Assembly: GCA_035626515.1 (NCBI GenBank)
Contig: DASPNM010000002.1
Span: 1 to 6,332 of the forward strand
Direction of reading: 5' to 3'
From: DASPNM01 sp035626515
GTDB lineage: Bacteria > Bacteroidota > Bacteroidia > Chitinophagales > Chitinophagaceae
Length of the DNA stretch: 6,332 bases
The notes under the pieces: model-generated
Database searches by the model: none
What the model saw: only the letters and a program-made list of their open reading frames with translations
Told to the model about the DNA's origin: nothing
Shown here: one piece after another, positions 1 through 5,687 of the stretch
Layout: each line of letters opens with the position of its first letter
Position numbering within the stretch: position 1 is the stretch's first letter
Translations under genes and position numbers: made by a program

Positions 1-18
1 GGGGTGCGGGGTGCGGGG
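1..18. repeat. Left heptamer repeat (GGGGTGC units)
   Basis: Two exact tandem copies of GGGGTGC followed by GGGG. The array may extend beyond the window edge. Read on the minus strand the unit is CGCACCC, which resembles the CGTACCC units at 504-531. Bases 3-18 match the reverse complement of 515-530 at 13 of 16 positions, and all three differences are G/A transitions. The pair therefore looks like imperfect inverted repeats bounding the four-helix-bundle gene. Confidence 0.75.
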
Positions 19-43
19 TTGAAAACTCAACCGCGAGCGGGAG

Positions 44-89
44 ATTTCGCGCGAAATTCTGTTGCAACAACGCGGGTTCTTTGAACCCG
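44..89. promoter_or_regulatory. Cluster of three palindromes upstream of the four-helix-bundle gene
   Basis: Three perfect dyads follow one another. ATTTCGCGCGAAAT lies at 44-57 and TGTTGCAACA at 60-69. CGGGTTC at 73-79 pairs with GAACCCG at 83-89 around a three-base TTT loop. The last could form a stable RNA or DNA hairpin ending 18 bases before the chosen start codon. The function is unknown: it could be an operator, a leader structure or a cassette end structure. It has no T tract, so it does not look like a terminator for an upstream gene. Confidence 0.5.
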
Positions 90-107
90 GCGGAGACCTT
101 CGCGAGA

Positions 108-476
108 ATGAGTTATCGCGACCTGGAAATCTGGCAACTGGCGAGGGAACTGGTAATTGACATCCATCGGTTGACGTTGACGCTACCGAAATTTGAGATG
201 TTTGAGGTGTCTCAACAGATCAGGCGGTCTATAAAAAGCGTCAAATCGGCAATCGTCGAAGGCTATGGGCGGAGGAGGTACACCGCCGACTATATCAAAT
301 ACCTTGTTTATGCACACGCATCCACCGACGAAACGATCGATCACCTCGAAACTTTGTTCGAAACAGGGTCGCTTACCGATGAAGTGTTGTACAACAAGAC
401 GAAAGTAAAACTGAACAACCTTGGTGCAAAGATCAACCGTTTTATCATTGCAATCGAGAAACGACAGGGACACTAA
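108..476 (+). CDS. Four-helix-bundle protein (S23 / 23S rRNA intervening-sequence protein family)
   Basis: A 122-residue all-helical cytoplasmic protein. It carries the family pattern: a DLEIWQLA start (residues 5-12), LPKFEMFEVSQQIRRSI (26-42), the signature EGYGRR (51-56), then Y-x-x-Y-L and an HLETLF segment (79-84). Members form four-helix bundles that assemble as small oligomers. They were first seen encoded inside 23S rRNA intervening sequences, and relatives include the Avd accessory protein of diversity-generating retroelements. No rRNA or reverse transcriptase gene is present here, so this is a free-standing copy of unknown role. ATG at 108 is preferred over the in-frame TTG at 81, because the TTG lies in the loop and right arm of a hairpin and SYRDLEIW is the usual N-terminus. 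GGAGA lies 11 bases upstream. The gene is bounded by inverted heptamer repeats and has its own terminator, which suggests an independent unit. Confidence 0.88.
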   Translation: MSYRDLEIWQLARELVIDIHRLTLTLPKFEMFEVSQQIRRSIKSVKSAIVEGYGRRRYTADYIKYLVYAHASTDETIDHLETLFETGSLTDEVLYNKTKVKLNNLGAKINRFIIAIEKRQGH

Positions 477-477
477 C

Positions 478-500
478 TGTTCCTCTATGCGGAACATTTT
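478..500 (+). terminator. Rho-independent terminator of the four-helix-bundle gene
   Basis: TGTTCC (478-483) pairs with GGAACA (491-496) around a seven-base loop and is followed by TTTT. It begins one base after the TAA stop at 474-476. The stem is short (6 bp), so termination may be partial. Confidence 0.6.
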
Positions 501-503
501 CCT

Positions 504-531
504 CGAACCACGTGCCTCGTACCCCGTACCG
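504..531. repeat. Right heptamer repeat (CGTACCC-like units)
   Basis: Four consecutive 7-base units: CGAACCA, CGTGCCT, CGTACCC and CGTACCG, with consensus CGNNCCN. The first two are degenerate. The array is inverted relative to the one at 1-18. It ends 17 bases before the ligase start codon, so it occupies that gene's leader or promoter region. Confidence 0.65.
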
Positions 532-548
532 TTGCAAAATAACAAATC

Positions 549-1658
549 ATGACTCTCAACTACAAAACCTTCACCCTCGGCGTCGAAGAGGAATACATGG
601 TCACCGACCCGGTGACGCGGGAACTGCGCAGCCACCAGCAGCGGATCGTGCAGGAAGGTCAGAAAGTGATCCGCGACAAGGTGAAGGCGGAGATGCACCA
701 GGCCGTGGTGGAAGTGGGTACCGATATCTGTCCCGATATCGACGAGGCTTACCGCGATATCGCGCATCTCAGGAAAACTATTGCGGGCATCGCCGGGCAG
801 CTGGGTTTCGCCATGGGTGCCGCGGGCACGCACCCGTTCAGCCACTGGCAAAGTCAGCTCATCACCGACCAGGCGCGGTACAGCGAGATCGTCAACGAAC
901 TGCAGGATGCGGCCCGAAGCAATCTCATTTTCGGGCTCCACGTGCATGTAGGCATGGAGACCCGGGAGATGGCGAACCACATCGCCAACTCCACCCGGTA
1001 TTTCCTCCCGCACGTATTTGCGCTGAGCACGAATTCGCCTTTCTGGGAGGGAAGAATGACGGGTTACAAATCGTTTCGCACGAAGGTCTTTGACAAATTC
1101 CCGCGCACCGGCATTCCCGACAGCTTTGAGAGCATCGAAGCTTACGATAATTACGTAAAGCTGCTGATCAAAACAAACTGCATCGACAACGCGAAAAAGA
1201 TCTGGTGGGATCTGCGCGTGCATCCATTCTACAATACCGTTGAGTTTCGAATTTGTGATGTGCCCATGACGGTGGACGAGACCATTGCCATCGCCGCGCT
1301 CTTCCAGGCCATCTGCGCGCGGATTTACATGCTCCGCTCGAAAAACCTGAACTTTATCCAGTACTCCCGCGCCCTGCTCAACGAAAACAAGTGGAGGGCC
1401 AGTCGCTATGGAATAAACGGCAAGCTGATTGATTTTGGAAAGGAGGAGGAAGTGGATACGAAGGCGCTCATTTATGAGCTCCTGGATTTTCTTGACCCGG
1501 TGCTGGATCACCTGGGGAGCCGCCACCGGGTGGATTATGTGACGAAAATGCTGGTGCAAGGCACGGGGGCCGACCGGCAACTGGCTGTGTACGAGGAGAA
1601 GCGCAACCTGGTTTCCGTGGTGGAGTACATCCAGGACCAATTCCTGGGGGGGATATGA
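549..1658 (+). CDS. ybdK: YbdK/GCS2-family carboxylate-amine ligase (putative glutamate-cysteine ligase 2)
   Basis: A 369-residue soluble protein of usual length for the GCS2/YbdK family, which joins a carboxylate to an amine using ATP. E. coli YbdK has weak glutamate-cysteine ligase activity, and the true substrate of most members is unknown. Visible motifs run in family order: GVEEEYM (residues 11-17, acidic metal-binding end of the active site), GTHP (93-96), GLHVHVGM (129-136), LSTNSPFWEGR (159-169), WWDLRVHP through NTVEFRICD (219-237) and ENKWRASRYG (279-288). No domain appears missing or broken. The ATG at 549 places GVEEE at the normal distance from the N-terminus. No Shine-Dalgarno is visible in the A-rich leader. 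The TGA stop overlaps a possible ATG of the next frame (ATGA at 1655-1658), but that gene probably starts at 1700. The ATP-grasp or glutamine-amidotransferase genes sometimes found beside such ligases are not present here. The symbol is given at family level only. Confidence 0.92.
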   Translation: MTLNYKTFTLGVEEEYMVTDPVTRELRSHQQRIVQEGQKVIRDKVKAEMHQAVVEVGTDICPDIDEAYRDIAHLRKTIAGIAGQLGFAMGAAGTHPFSHWQSQLITDQARYSEIVNELQDAARSNLIFGLHVHVGMETREMANHIANSTRYFLPHVFALSTNSPFWEGRMTGYKSFRTKVFDKFPRTGIPDSFESIEAYDNYVKLLIKTNCIDNAKKIWWDLRVHPFYNTVEFRICDVPMTVDETIAIAALFQAICARIYMLRSKNLNFIQYSRALLNENKWRASRYGINGKLIDFGKEEEVDTKALIYELLDFLDPVLDHLGSRHRVDYVTKMLVQGTGADRQLAVYEEKRNLVSVVEYIQDQFLGGI

Positions 1659-1686
1659 TTGAAAACTATTATTTTAGTAACTTTCG
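1659..1686 (+). promoter_or_regulatory. Possible Bacteroidota-type promoter of the DUF4383-like gene
   Basis: TTG at 1659-1661 is followed 16 bases later by TAACTTTCG at 1678-1686, resembling the TTG / TAnnTTTG pattern of the Bacteroidota primary sigma factor. The stretch is AT-rich against the GC-rich ligase gene. The spacer is a little short and the -7 box imperfect, so this is tentative. If used, the leader before ATG 1700 would be only a few bases long. Confidence 0.3.
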
Positions 1687-1699
1687 TAAAACTAGTTAT

Positions 1700-2074
1700 A
1701 TGAACACCAAAACCGCAGCTATTATTTTCGGTCTCGCCTTCCTCGCGGTGGGCGCGCTTGGATTCATTGATAATCCCATCGTCGGGGAGTCTGCCGACGC
1801 CATTTTTCACGCGGACCAGGCGCACAACATCGTGCACCTTGTCAGCGGAGCGCTTTTCCTGCTGGTGGCCTTTGCCGCACCGGCCGCCACAGCCGGCTTT
1901 TTGAAATTATTCGGAATCGTTTACCTCGGCCTGGGCATTTGGGGTCTCGTGGAGATCGGGGACGCTTCCATGGCCACGCTGCTGGGCTTTTTGCACGTGA
2001 ACGCCAACGACAATTACCTGCACATCGGGTTAGGTGCGCTCATCCTGCTCGCAGGCTTTTTGAGGAAAAGCTAA
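1700..2074 (+). CDS. DUF4383-like small integral membrane protein
   Basis: A 124-residue hydrophobic protein with four predicted membrane helices at about residues 5-22, 43-60, 64-84 and 106-121. It resembles DUF4383-type proteins, which have no known function. Two related segments recur: HNIVHLVSGALFLLV (42-56) and DNYLHIGLGALILLA (104-118). This suggests an internal two-helix duplication with conserved N and H near each helix start. An upstream in-frame ATG at 1655 overlaps the ligase stop and would add 15 polar residues. ATG 1700 is preferred because MNTKTAAIIFG is a normal membrane-protein start and the added residues look like translated leader. Close spacing and shared strand allow co-transcription with the ligase, though a separate promoter is possible. 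A strong terminator follows. The assignment rests on topology and motif, so the family name is less certain than the gene itself. Confidence 0.85.
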   Translation: MNTKTAAIIFGLAFLAVGALGFIDNPIVGESADAIFHADQAHNIVHLVSGALFLLVAFAAPAATAGFLKLFGIVYLGLGIWGLVEIGDASMATLLGFLHVNANDNYLHIGLGALILLAGFLRKS

Positions 2075-2085
2075 ACAACTTACAG

Positions 2086-2108
2086 ACGCCGGCTTGGGCC
2101 GGCGTTTT
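2086..2108 (+). terminator. Rho-independent terminator after the DUF4383-like gene
   Basis: ACGCCGGC (2086-2093) and GCCGGCGT (2098-2105) form a perfect 8-bp GC-rich stem with a TTGG loop. The T run at 2105-2108 follows directly, 11 bases after the stop codon. Confidence 0.88.
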
Positions 2109-2127
2109 CGCTTGTTCGGGACCGCAG

Positions 2128-2151
2128 AAAACAAATTGCGACCTGGTCGCA
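2128..2151 (-). terminator. Likely terminator of the minus-strand serine hydrolase
   Basis: TGCGACC (2137-2143) and GGTCGCA (2145-2151) form a near-perfect dyad. Read on the minus strand, the hairpin is followed by ATTTGTTTT, a U-rich tail as expected for termination. It lies 37 bases downstream of the hydrolase stop. The very short loop means the same sequence could instead be a protein-binding dyad. Confidence 0.5.
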
Positions 2152-2188
2152 CAAAGCCTGTTGTGTGTCGTGTATTAGACACTTCCTG

Positions 2189-3517
2189 CTAATTAATTTT
2201 TTTTAGTTCTTCAACAAGGCCCCAAACAATCAGCTGCACTTTTCGAATATCATTGTTGCTGTTTAGAACAAAGTTCAATTGCCGGTCGCTTTCATCAGCA
2301 TAGAAGAACTTGTGGGGCGATTCCGGTATTAGCTCCATGTCAGGTGACCCTTCTACTTTCCGGTACAGTTTTCCATCCTTCAGAAGTACCTCATAAATGC
2401 CATCACCGGTTTGGTACTTACCTACATACTTAATTAATGTTGTACTGTCAAGTTTCACTGCCTGATGCTTGTAAGGGAAAATAATTTCTTTATCAAACAG
2501 CATCGCACTTATGGCATTTGCAATTGCGGGCGAATTGGAACTGTTATTGGAAAGCACAACAATATGCATATCCTCGGTTGGAAAATAGACATCATAACTG
2601 ACAAAGCCGGAAATACCACCACTATGTCTAATACGTTTACGATTGTCGAATGAATCTATGGCTATTCCATAACCATACTTATTCATGTATGGCGTCGTCA
2701 TTTTGGAAAGCATTCCAGGCGAAACAATCTTGCCACTATGCAGGGCTTTGTTCCACTTGTAGAGATCCTCTACAGTAGAGACGATAGCTCCGGCACTGTA
2801 TGGAAACTCCATAGATATATAATCGGCATGTCGCCAACCGGATTTTGTTCTTGAATATGCTTCCGCCCTGTACATCAGGATGGAGTCCGCCTTGTCTACG
2901 AAAGTGTTTTGGAGCCCTGCTTTTTTCACCAGGTTGTTATATACATAGTCGCTGTACGTATAACCGCTGACCTTTTCAATAATATAGCCTAAAAGGAAAT
3001 AACCAGAATTATTGTAATTATACTTAGTTCCAGGAGAAAATTCATAAGGCTCGCTCTTGAAGAAAGCCACAACAGAATCTTTCTCGTAAGGAAGCGTCTT
3101 AACGGTAGCAAACTTTGCCATGCTTGTATAGCTCTTTATTCCTGAAGTGTGCGTCAGAAGCATATGCAGAGTAACACTATCGGCATTGGGAAAGTCCGGG
3201 AAGTATTTACTGAGCTTATCTTCAAGATGTAGTTTCCCTGATTCTACCAGTTGTAAGACGGCCGCGGCAGTAAACTGCTTGGTAATCGAACCAATCCGGA
3301 ATTTTGTCCGTACGGTATTGGGAATATTCCACTCACGGTTGGCTAAACCAAAAGCTTTTTCGTAGATAACCTTATCATTTTTTGCCACCAGCACAGCACC
3401 ACTGAAGTCATTCACTTTTGCCTGGGCGTGTAGGTACTGGTCTATCAGAGAAGGGTAATTTTTTTGTGCTTTAGAAACGAGTGAAAGTAGAAGCAGGAAG
3501 GAAAATAACACTCTCAT
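2189..3517 (-). CDS. Exported serine hydrolase, class C beta-lactamase / penicillin-binding-protein fold
   Basis: A 442-residue protein with a signal peptide (residues 1 to about 17, MRVLFSFLLLLSLVSKA, no lipobox cysteine), so probably periplasmic. The catalytic domain (about 25-345) shows the serine-hydrolase triad motifs: SITK at 77-80 (nucleophile Ser77, Lys80), YNN at 168-170 and HSG at 298-300, which replaces KTG as is common in this group. LLTHTSGI (120-127) is a further family motif. Residues from about 356 to the end (VGKYQTGDGIYEVLLKDGKLYRK onward) are a beta-rich C-terminal domain of DUF3471 type. Members include D-aminopeptidases, esterases and peptidases. True beta-lactamase activity cannot be inferred, and the substrate is unknown. 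The start gives a complete signal peptide. The gene is clearly AT-richer than its neighbours, which may mean separate acquisition. It is transcribed alone, converging on the DUF4383-like gene. Confidence 0.93.
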   Translation of the reverse strand: MRVLFSFLLLLSLVSKAQKNYPSLIDQYLHAQAKVNDFSGAVLVAKNDKVIYEKAFGLANREWNIPNTVRTKFRIGSITKQFTAAAVLQLVESGKLHLEDKLSKYFPDFPNADSVTLHMLLTHTSGIKSYTSMAKFATVKTLPYEKDSVVAFFKSEPYEFSPGTKYNYNNSGYFLLGYIIEKVSGYTYSDYVYNNLVKKAGLQNTFVDKADSILMYRAEAYSRTKSGWRHADYISMEFPYSAGAIVSTVEDLYKWNKALHSGKIVSPGMLSKMTTPYMNKYGYGIAIDSFDNRKRIRHSGGISGFVSYDVYFPTEDMHIVVLSNNSSNSPAIANAISAMLFDKEIIFPYKHQAVKLDSTTLIKYVGKYQTGDGIYEVLLKDGKLYRKVEGSPDMELIPESPHKFFYADESDRQLNFVLNSNNDIRKVQLIVWGLVEELKKIN

Positions 3518-3542
3518 GGCAGACGGTTTTTGGTGTTACATA

Positions 3543-3574
3543 GAAATATACCATTAATCTAATCAATTCATCAA
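3543..3574 (-). promoter_or_regulatory. Possible promoter of the serine hydrolase gene
   Basis: On the minus strand, TTG (complement of 3572-3574) is followed after 21 bases by TATATTTC (complement of 3543-3550), one base off TAnnTTTG. The -7 box ends 25 bases before the start codon. The region is very AT-rich, so chance matches are likely. Confidence 0.3.
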
Positions 3575-3983
3575 TTATTCAAACTTTTCAACTGGTAGCG
3601 GGCCGCACAAAGTATAGGTCTTGGGGTGTGGCGGTATTCTTGTAGAGTCAGCCCTCAACCGAAGTTGAATTTGGTCAATAATGTTGATGATTATTTCTCT
3701 TGTTCACGTTCAGTCATCCAAAACTGAAGCCAAACAGTGTTACCGCTGCTCAACCGTATTCAATCGCCCCGCTATAGCGCCAAGCCCAATGTTCTGTGAT
3801 GGTTTCCTGATGGCTTTCAATGATTTGTGCTGGTTCAAACATTATTTAATTGGTTATGCAAAAGCTGCAGCTGTTGATTCCAACTTGTACACAACTCGTT
3901 CATTTCCGAATCGAACCGTTTTAGAACACCTCCAGTTGTTTCTAATCGTTTACAACGGCTTGCAAATCGTTTATCAACCCACT
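3575..3983. other. Intergenic stretch without a convincing gene
   Basis: A plus-strand frame stays open from 3681 through this stretch and into 4592, but it runs through the heptamer array and the small membrane gene in another frame, and its predicted sequence shows no domain pattern. A small inverted repeat, TCAAC / GTTGA, lies at 3655-3668. The stretch around 3730-3830 (including CCGCTATAGCG at 3769-3779) has the look of a dispersed intergenic repeat, but one copy cannot prove that. Confidence 0.4.
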
Positions 3984-4032
3984 GGACTACCGACTATCGA
4001 CTATCGACTACCGACTATCGACTATCGACTCT
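3984..4032. repeat. Seven-unit tandem heptamer array (CGACTAY)
   Basis: Seven contiguous 7-base units: GGACTAC, CGACTAT, CGACTAT, CGACTAC, CGACTAT, CGACTAT, CGACTCT. Units 1-3 and 4-6 are the same 21-base block, differing at one base, so the array has a higher-order period of three units. The edge units are the degenerate ones. It ends 51 bases before the start of the small membrane protein gene. Confidence 0.93.
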
Positions 4033-4083
4033 CCATGCAACCATCCCCTATCCAGATGCCTCTTCCTCCCGAATCCGAAAAAA

Positions 4084-4371
4084 ATGAAGAGACGTCCTTC
4101 GCTGCTGTTTTGCGTGTTGATGGATCTGCTCGGCTACGCGAGCTTTTCGGTTCCGGTAGTCGGGGAACTGCTCGACCTGGCCTGGGCACCCGTTTCTTCG
4201 CTGATCTTCCTGCTCGCTTTCGGGGTGCGCAGGGGATCGGCCGGCGCGGTGTTTCATTTTATCGAAGAGCTCCTTCCCGGTACGGATTTCATTCCCAGCT
4301 TCACGATCATGTGGTTCATCCAGGTCGGCCGTCTCCCCAGCCGCAGACCGCTACGGCTCGGAAGTCGTTAG
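4084..4371 (+). CDS. Small conserved-type membrane protein of unknown function
   Basis: A 95-residue protein. A basic start (MKRR) precedes one hydrophobic helix at about residues 7-24, which holds an acidic Asp14, and a second at about 30-47. Then comes a short segment, HFIEELLPGTDFIPSFTIMWFI (58-79), with a Pro-Gly-Thr-Asp core. I recall similar short Bacteroidota proteins with a GYAS.../WAP.../LPGTDFIP pattern but know no function. ATG 4084 is the only reasonable start: it follows a run of A, and the two ATGs just upstream (4035, 4056) are out of frame. There is no Shine-Dalgarno. The last 15 residues (VGRLPSRRPLRLGSR) are arginine-rich and unlike the rest. The stop TAG overlaps the stop of the opposing gene. 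Base composition and codon choice match the GC-rich flanking genes, supporting a real gene over the longer overlapping frame that begins at 3681. Confidence 0.72.
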   Translation: MKRRPSLLFCVLMDLLGYASFSVPVVGELLDLAWAPVSSLIFLLAFGVRRGSAGAVFHFIEELLPGTDFIPSFTIMWFIQVGRLPSRRPLRLGSR

Positions 4372-5687
4372 TTTGCTCCCTTCCCAAATACCAGTCCGAG
4401 GGAAAGCCGGAAATTATGGCTGACTCCCCCTCCTGCAAATGCAGGGTTGTAATCGGCGCGGGCGGCGGCTCTCAGGGTTTTGCCGAGGCGGAACGAGGCG
4501 TCTGCCCCCACTGCAGCGGAAAGGGAAGTGCTCCCGTTCCCATTTGCGCTCGCCCGCACGTTCACGATCCCGCCCAGCACGTGAGGCGTTAAGAGAATCT
4601 TTCCGCCGGTCTCCCGGGGAAGGATGCTGATCCCGCCCAGGAGCTGCGCCTTGGTGTAATTTACGCTGTTGTTTGAACCGAACCAGAGGCCGCCGTCGCC
4701 GGTGATCCCGAGTCTGTTTCCAATAGGATGGGTATAGGCTACGTTGACACCATAGGTAAAGAACCGGTTGTAACCATCCTCGCTGATCAGGGAAGCTCCG
4801 GCAAATAGGCTTGGTTCGGGTTGTGAGATGTTATCGTCGGTCGGCAGGGCGGTTTCGTCGCAGTTACAGTTCGCTCGGACGGTAAACTCGGGTTCGCCGT
4901 AGGAAAGGGTGAGCTCCACAAGGTCGGACCGCCACTTCCGCGGCACGAACTTGATGTCGTCTATCTTGATGGTCATCTTTCCGAAAATGTAGTAGCTCTT
5001 CAGCTTCATTGCGGATTCCAGCAATTTGTCCGGGTATTTACAGCCGCATTCCTCGTTGATCGTGAACTCCAGGGTGAACTGGTTCATCGGTTCCTTGTCC
5101 TTTGGCGGCACGATGCGCATCACCAGGGTCCCGTTTTCACAGGGTTTTTCCGTCAGGTTTTTTGCAAACAGTTCCTTCGTTTTTCCGAAAAGATCGTCCA
5201 CGATCTTCTTGTAAAATTCCTGCAGGGATTTCTCAAACGCCACGGCGTCCTTTATTTTAAGCCCGGCCTCTCCCACCTGCTTGATCGCTTCCTTGACGAC
5301 TTCTTTTTTGAATTCGTCCGGATCGTCTGCCGTAGCCGCCTTGACCGCGGTTTCCAGGGCCGTCAACGCATATTTCGCGGCGCCGCCCGGCACCACCAGT
5401 CCGAGCCCTTTGAAGGCCACGTCCAGCGCCGTTTTGATAGCGTCGTCTTTGGCGAGCTGGTTGATCACTCTCTTAAAGCGCTTTACCGACAGGTTGGCGC
5501 AATCCTCGGTGGTGCCGTCCTGCAGCGTCACATTATCCTTGTTGGTGACGTCGTCCGGGATCTTGTAAAAAAACTTGTTCAGGAGGTCCTTATTTTTCAC
5601 CTCCACGGTGAGGTCCTGTGCGTGCAGGGAAATTGTAGCCGGGAGCAGGAGCATGCCCAGCCAGGCGGAGAAGAATGTTTTTTTCAT
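4368..5687 (-). CDS. Exported six-cysteine protein with helical N-domain and C-terminal outer-membrane barrel-like domain
   Basis: A 439-residue protein that I cannot assign to a named family. Residues 1-24 (MKKTFFSAWLGMLLLPATISLHAQ) are a clear type I signal peptide. Residues 66-178 are mainly helical and charged, with a small-residue hydrophobic stretch GLGLVVPGGAAKYALTAL (94-111). Residues 187-273 look beta-rich. A Pro/Asp/Ser linker (about 277-292) leads to a run of alternating, glycine-rich strands (293-439) ending in LSLGLVFGKGAN, resembling an outer-membrane beta-barrel end. Mature cysteines are C63, C183, the CGC pair 214/216 and the CNC pair 274/276, an even number suited to disulphides or metal binding. 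About 147 residues is short for a whole large barrel, so it may be a small barrel or a beta-sandwich. The start at 5687 is chosen because an upstream in-frame ATG at 5756 would add 23 residues before the signal peptide. The gene converges on the small membrane protein gene with a four-base overlap. Confidence 0.85.
   Translation of the reverse strand: MKKTFFSAWLGMLLLPATISLHAQDLTVEVKNKDLLNKFFYKIPDDVTNKDNVTLQDGTTEDCANLSVKRFKRVINQLAKDDAIKTALDVAFKGLGLVVPGGAAKYALTALETAVKAATADDPDEFKKEVVKEAIKQVGEAGLKIKDAVAFEKSLQEFYKKIVDDLFGKTKELFAKNLTEKPCENGTLVMRIVPPKDKEPMNQFTLEFTINEECGCKYPDKLLESAMKLKSYYIFGKMTIKIDDIKFVPRKWRSDLVELTLSYGEPEFTVRANCNCDETALPTDDNISQPEPSLFAGASLISEDGYNRFFTYGVNVAYTHPIGNRLGITGDGGLWFGSNNSVNYTKAQLLGGISILPRETGGKILLTPHVLGGIVNVRASANGNGSTSLSAAVGADASFRLGKTLRAAARADYNPAFAGGGVSHNFRLSLGLVFGKGAN

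Noticed and set aside
81..107. TTG start extending the four-helix-bundle protein by nine residues
   Set aside because: The codon lies in the loop and right arm of a perfect hairpin, and homologues normally start at the SYRDLEIW segment.
1..531. Diversity-generating retroelement, because Avd is a relative of the four-helix-bundle protein
   Set aside because: No reverse transcriptase, template repeat or variable repeat is visible in the window.
512..1093. Plus-strand frame overlapping the ligase start
   Set aside because: Its arginine/proline-rich, low-complexity translation is typical of a shifted frame of a GC-rich gene.
183..1640. Long minus-strand open frame opposite the four-helix-bundle and ligase genes
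   Set aside because: It is antisense to two genes with clear family motifs, spans their boundary, and its translation shows no domain; GC-rich codon bias explains the missing stops.
1535..1837. Minus-strand frame across the ligase and membrane gene junction
   Set aside because: It is antisense to both genes and has no recognisable pattern.
1939..2178. Plus-strand frame overlapping the end of the DUF4383-like gene
   Set aside because: It is a shifted-frame shadow that reads through the strong terminator at 2086-2108.
3984..4032. Heptamer array as a CRISPR array
   Set aside because: Units are 7 bases and directly adjacent with no spacers.
4336..4358. CCG-CTA-CGG hairpin near the convergent stops as a shared terminator
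   Set aside because: The stem is only about 5 bp with no T run on either strand, and it lies inside both coding regions or very close to their ends.
3681..4592. 303-codon plus-strand open frame
   Set aside because: It reads through the heptamer array, then over the small membrane gene in another frame and antisense to the exported protein; composition changes along it and no domain is visible.
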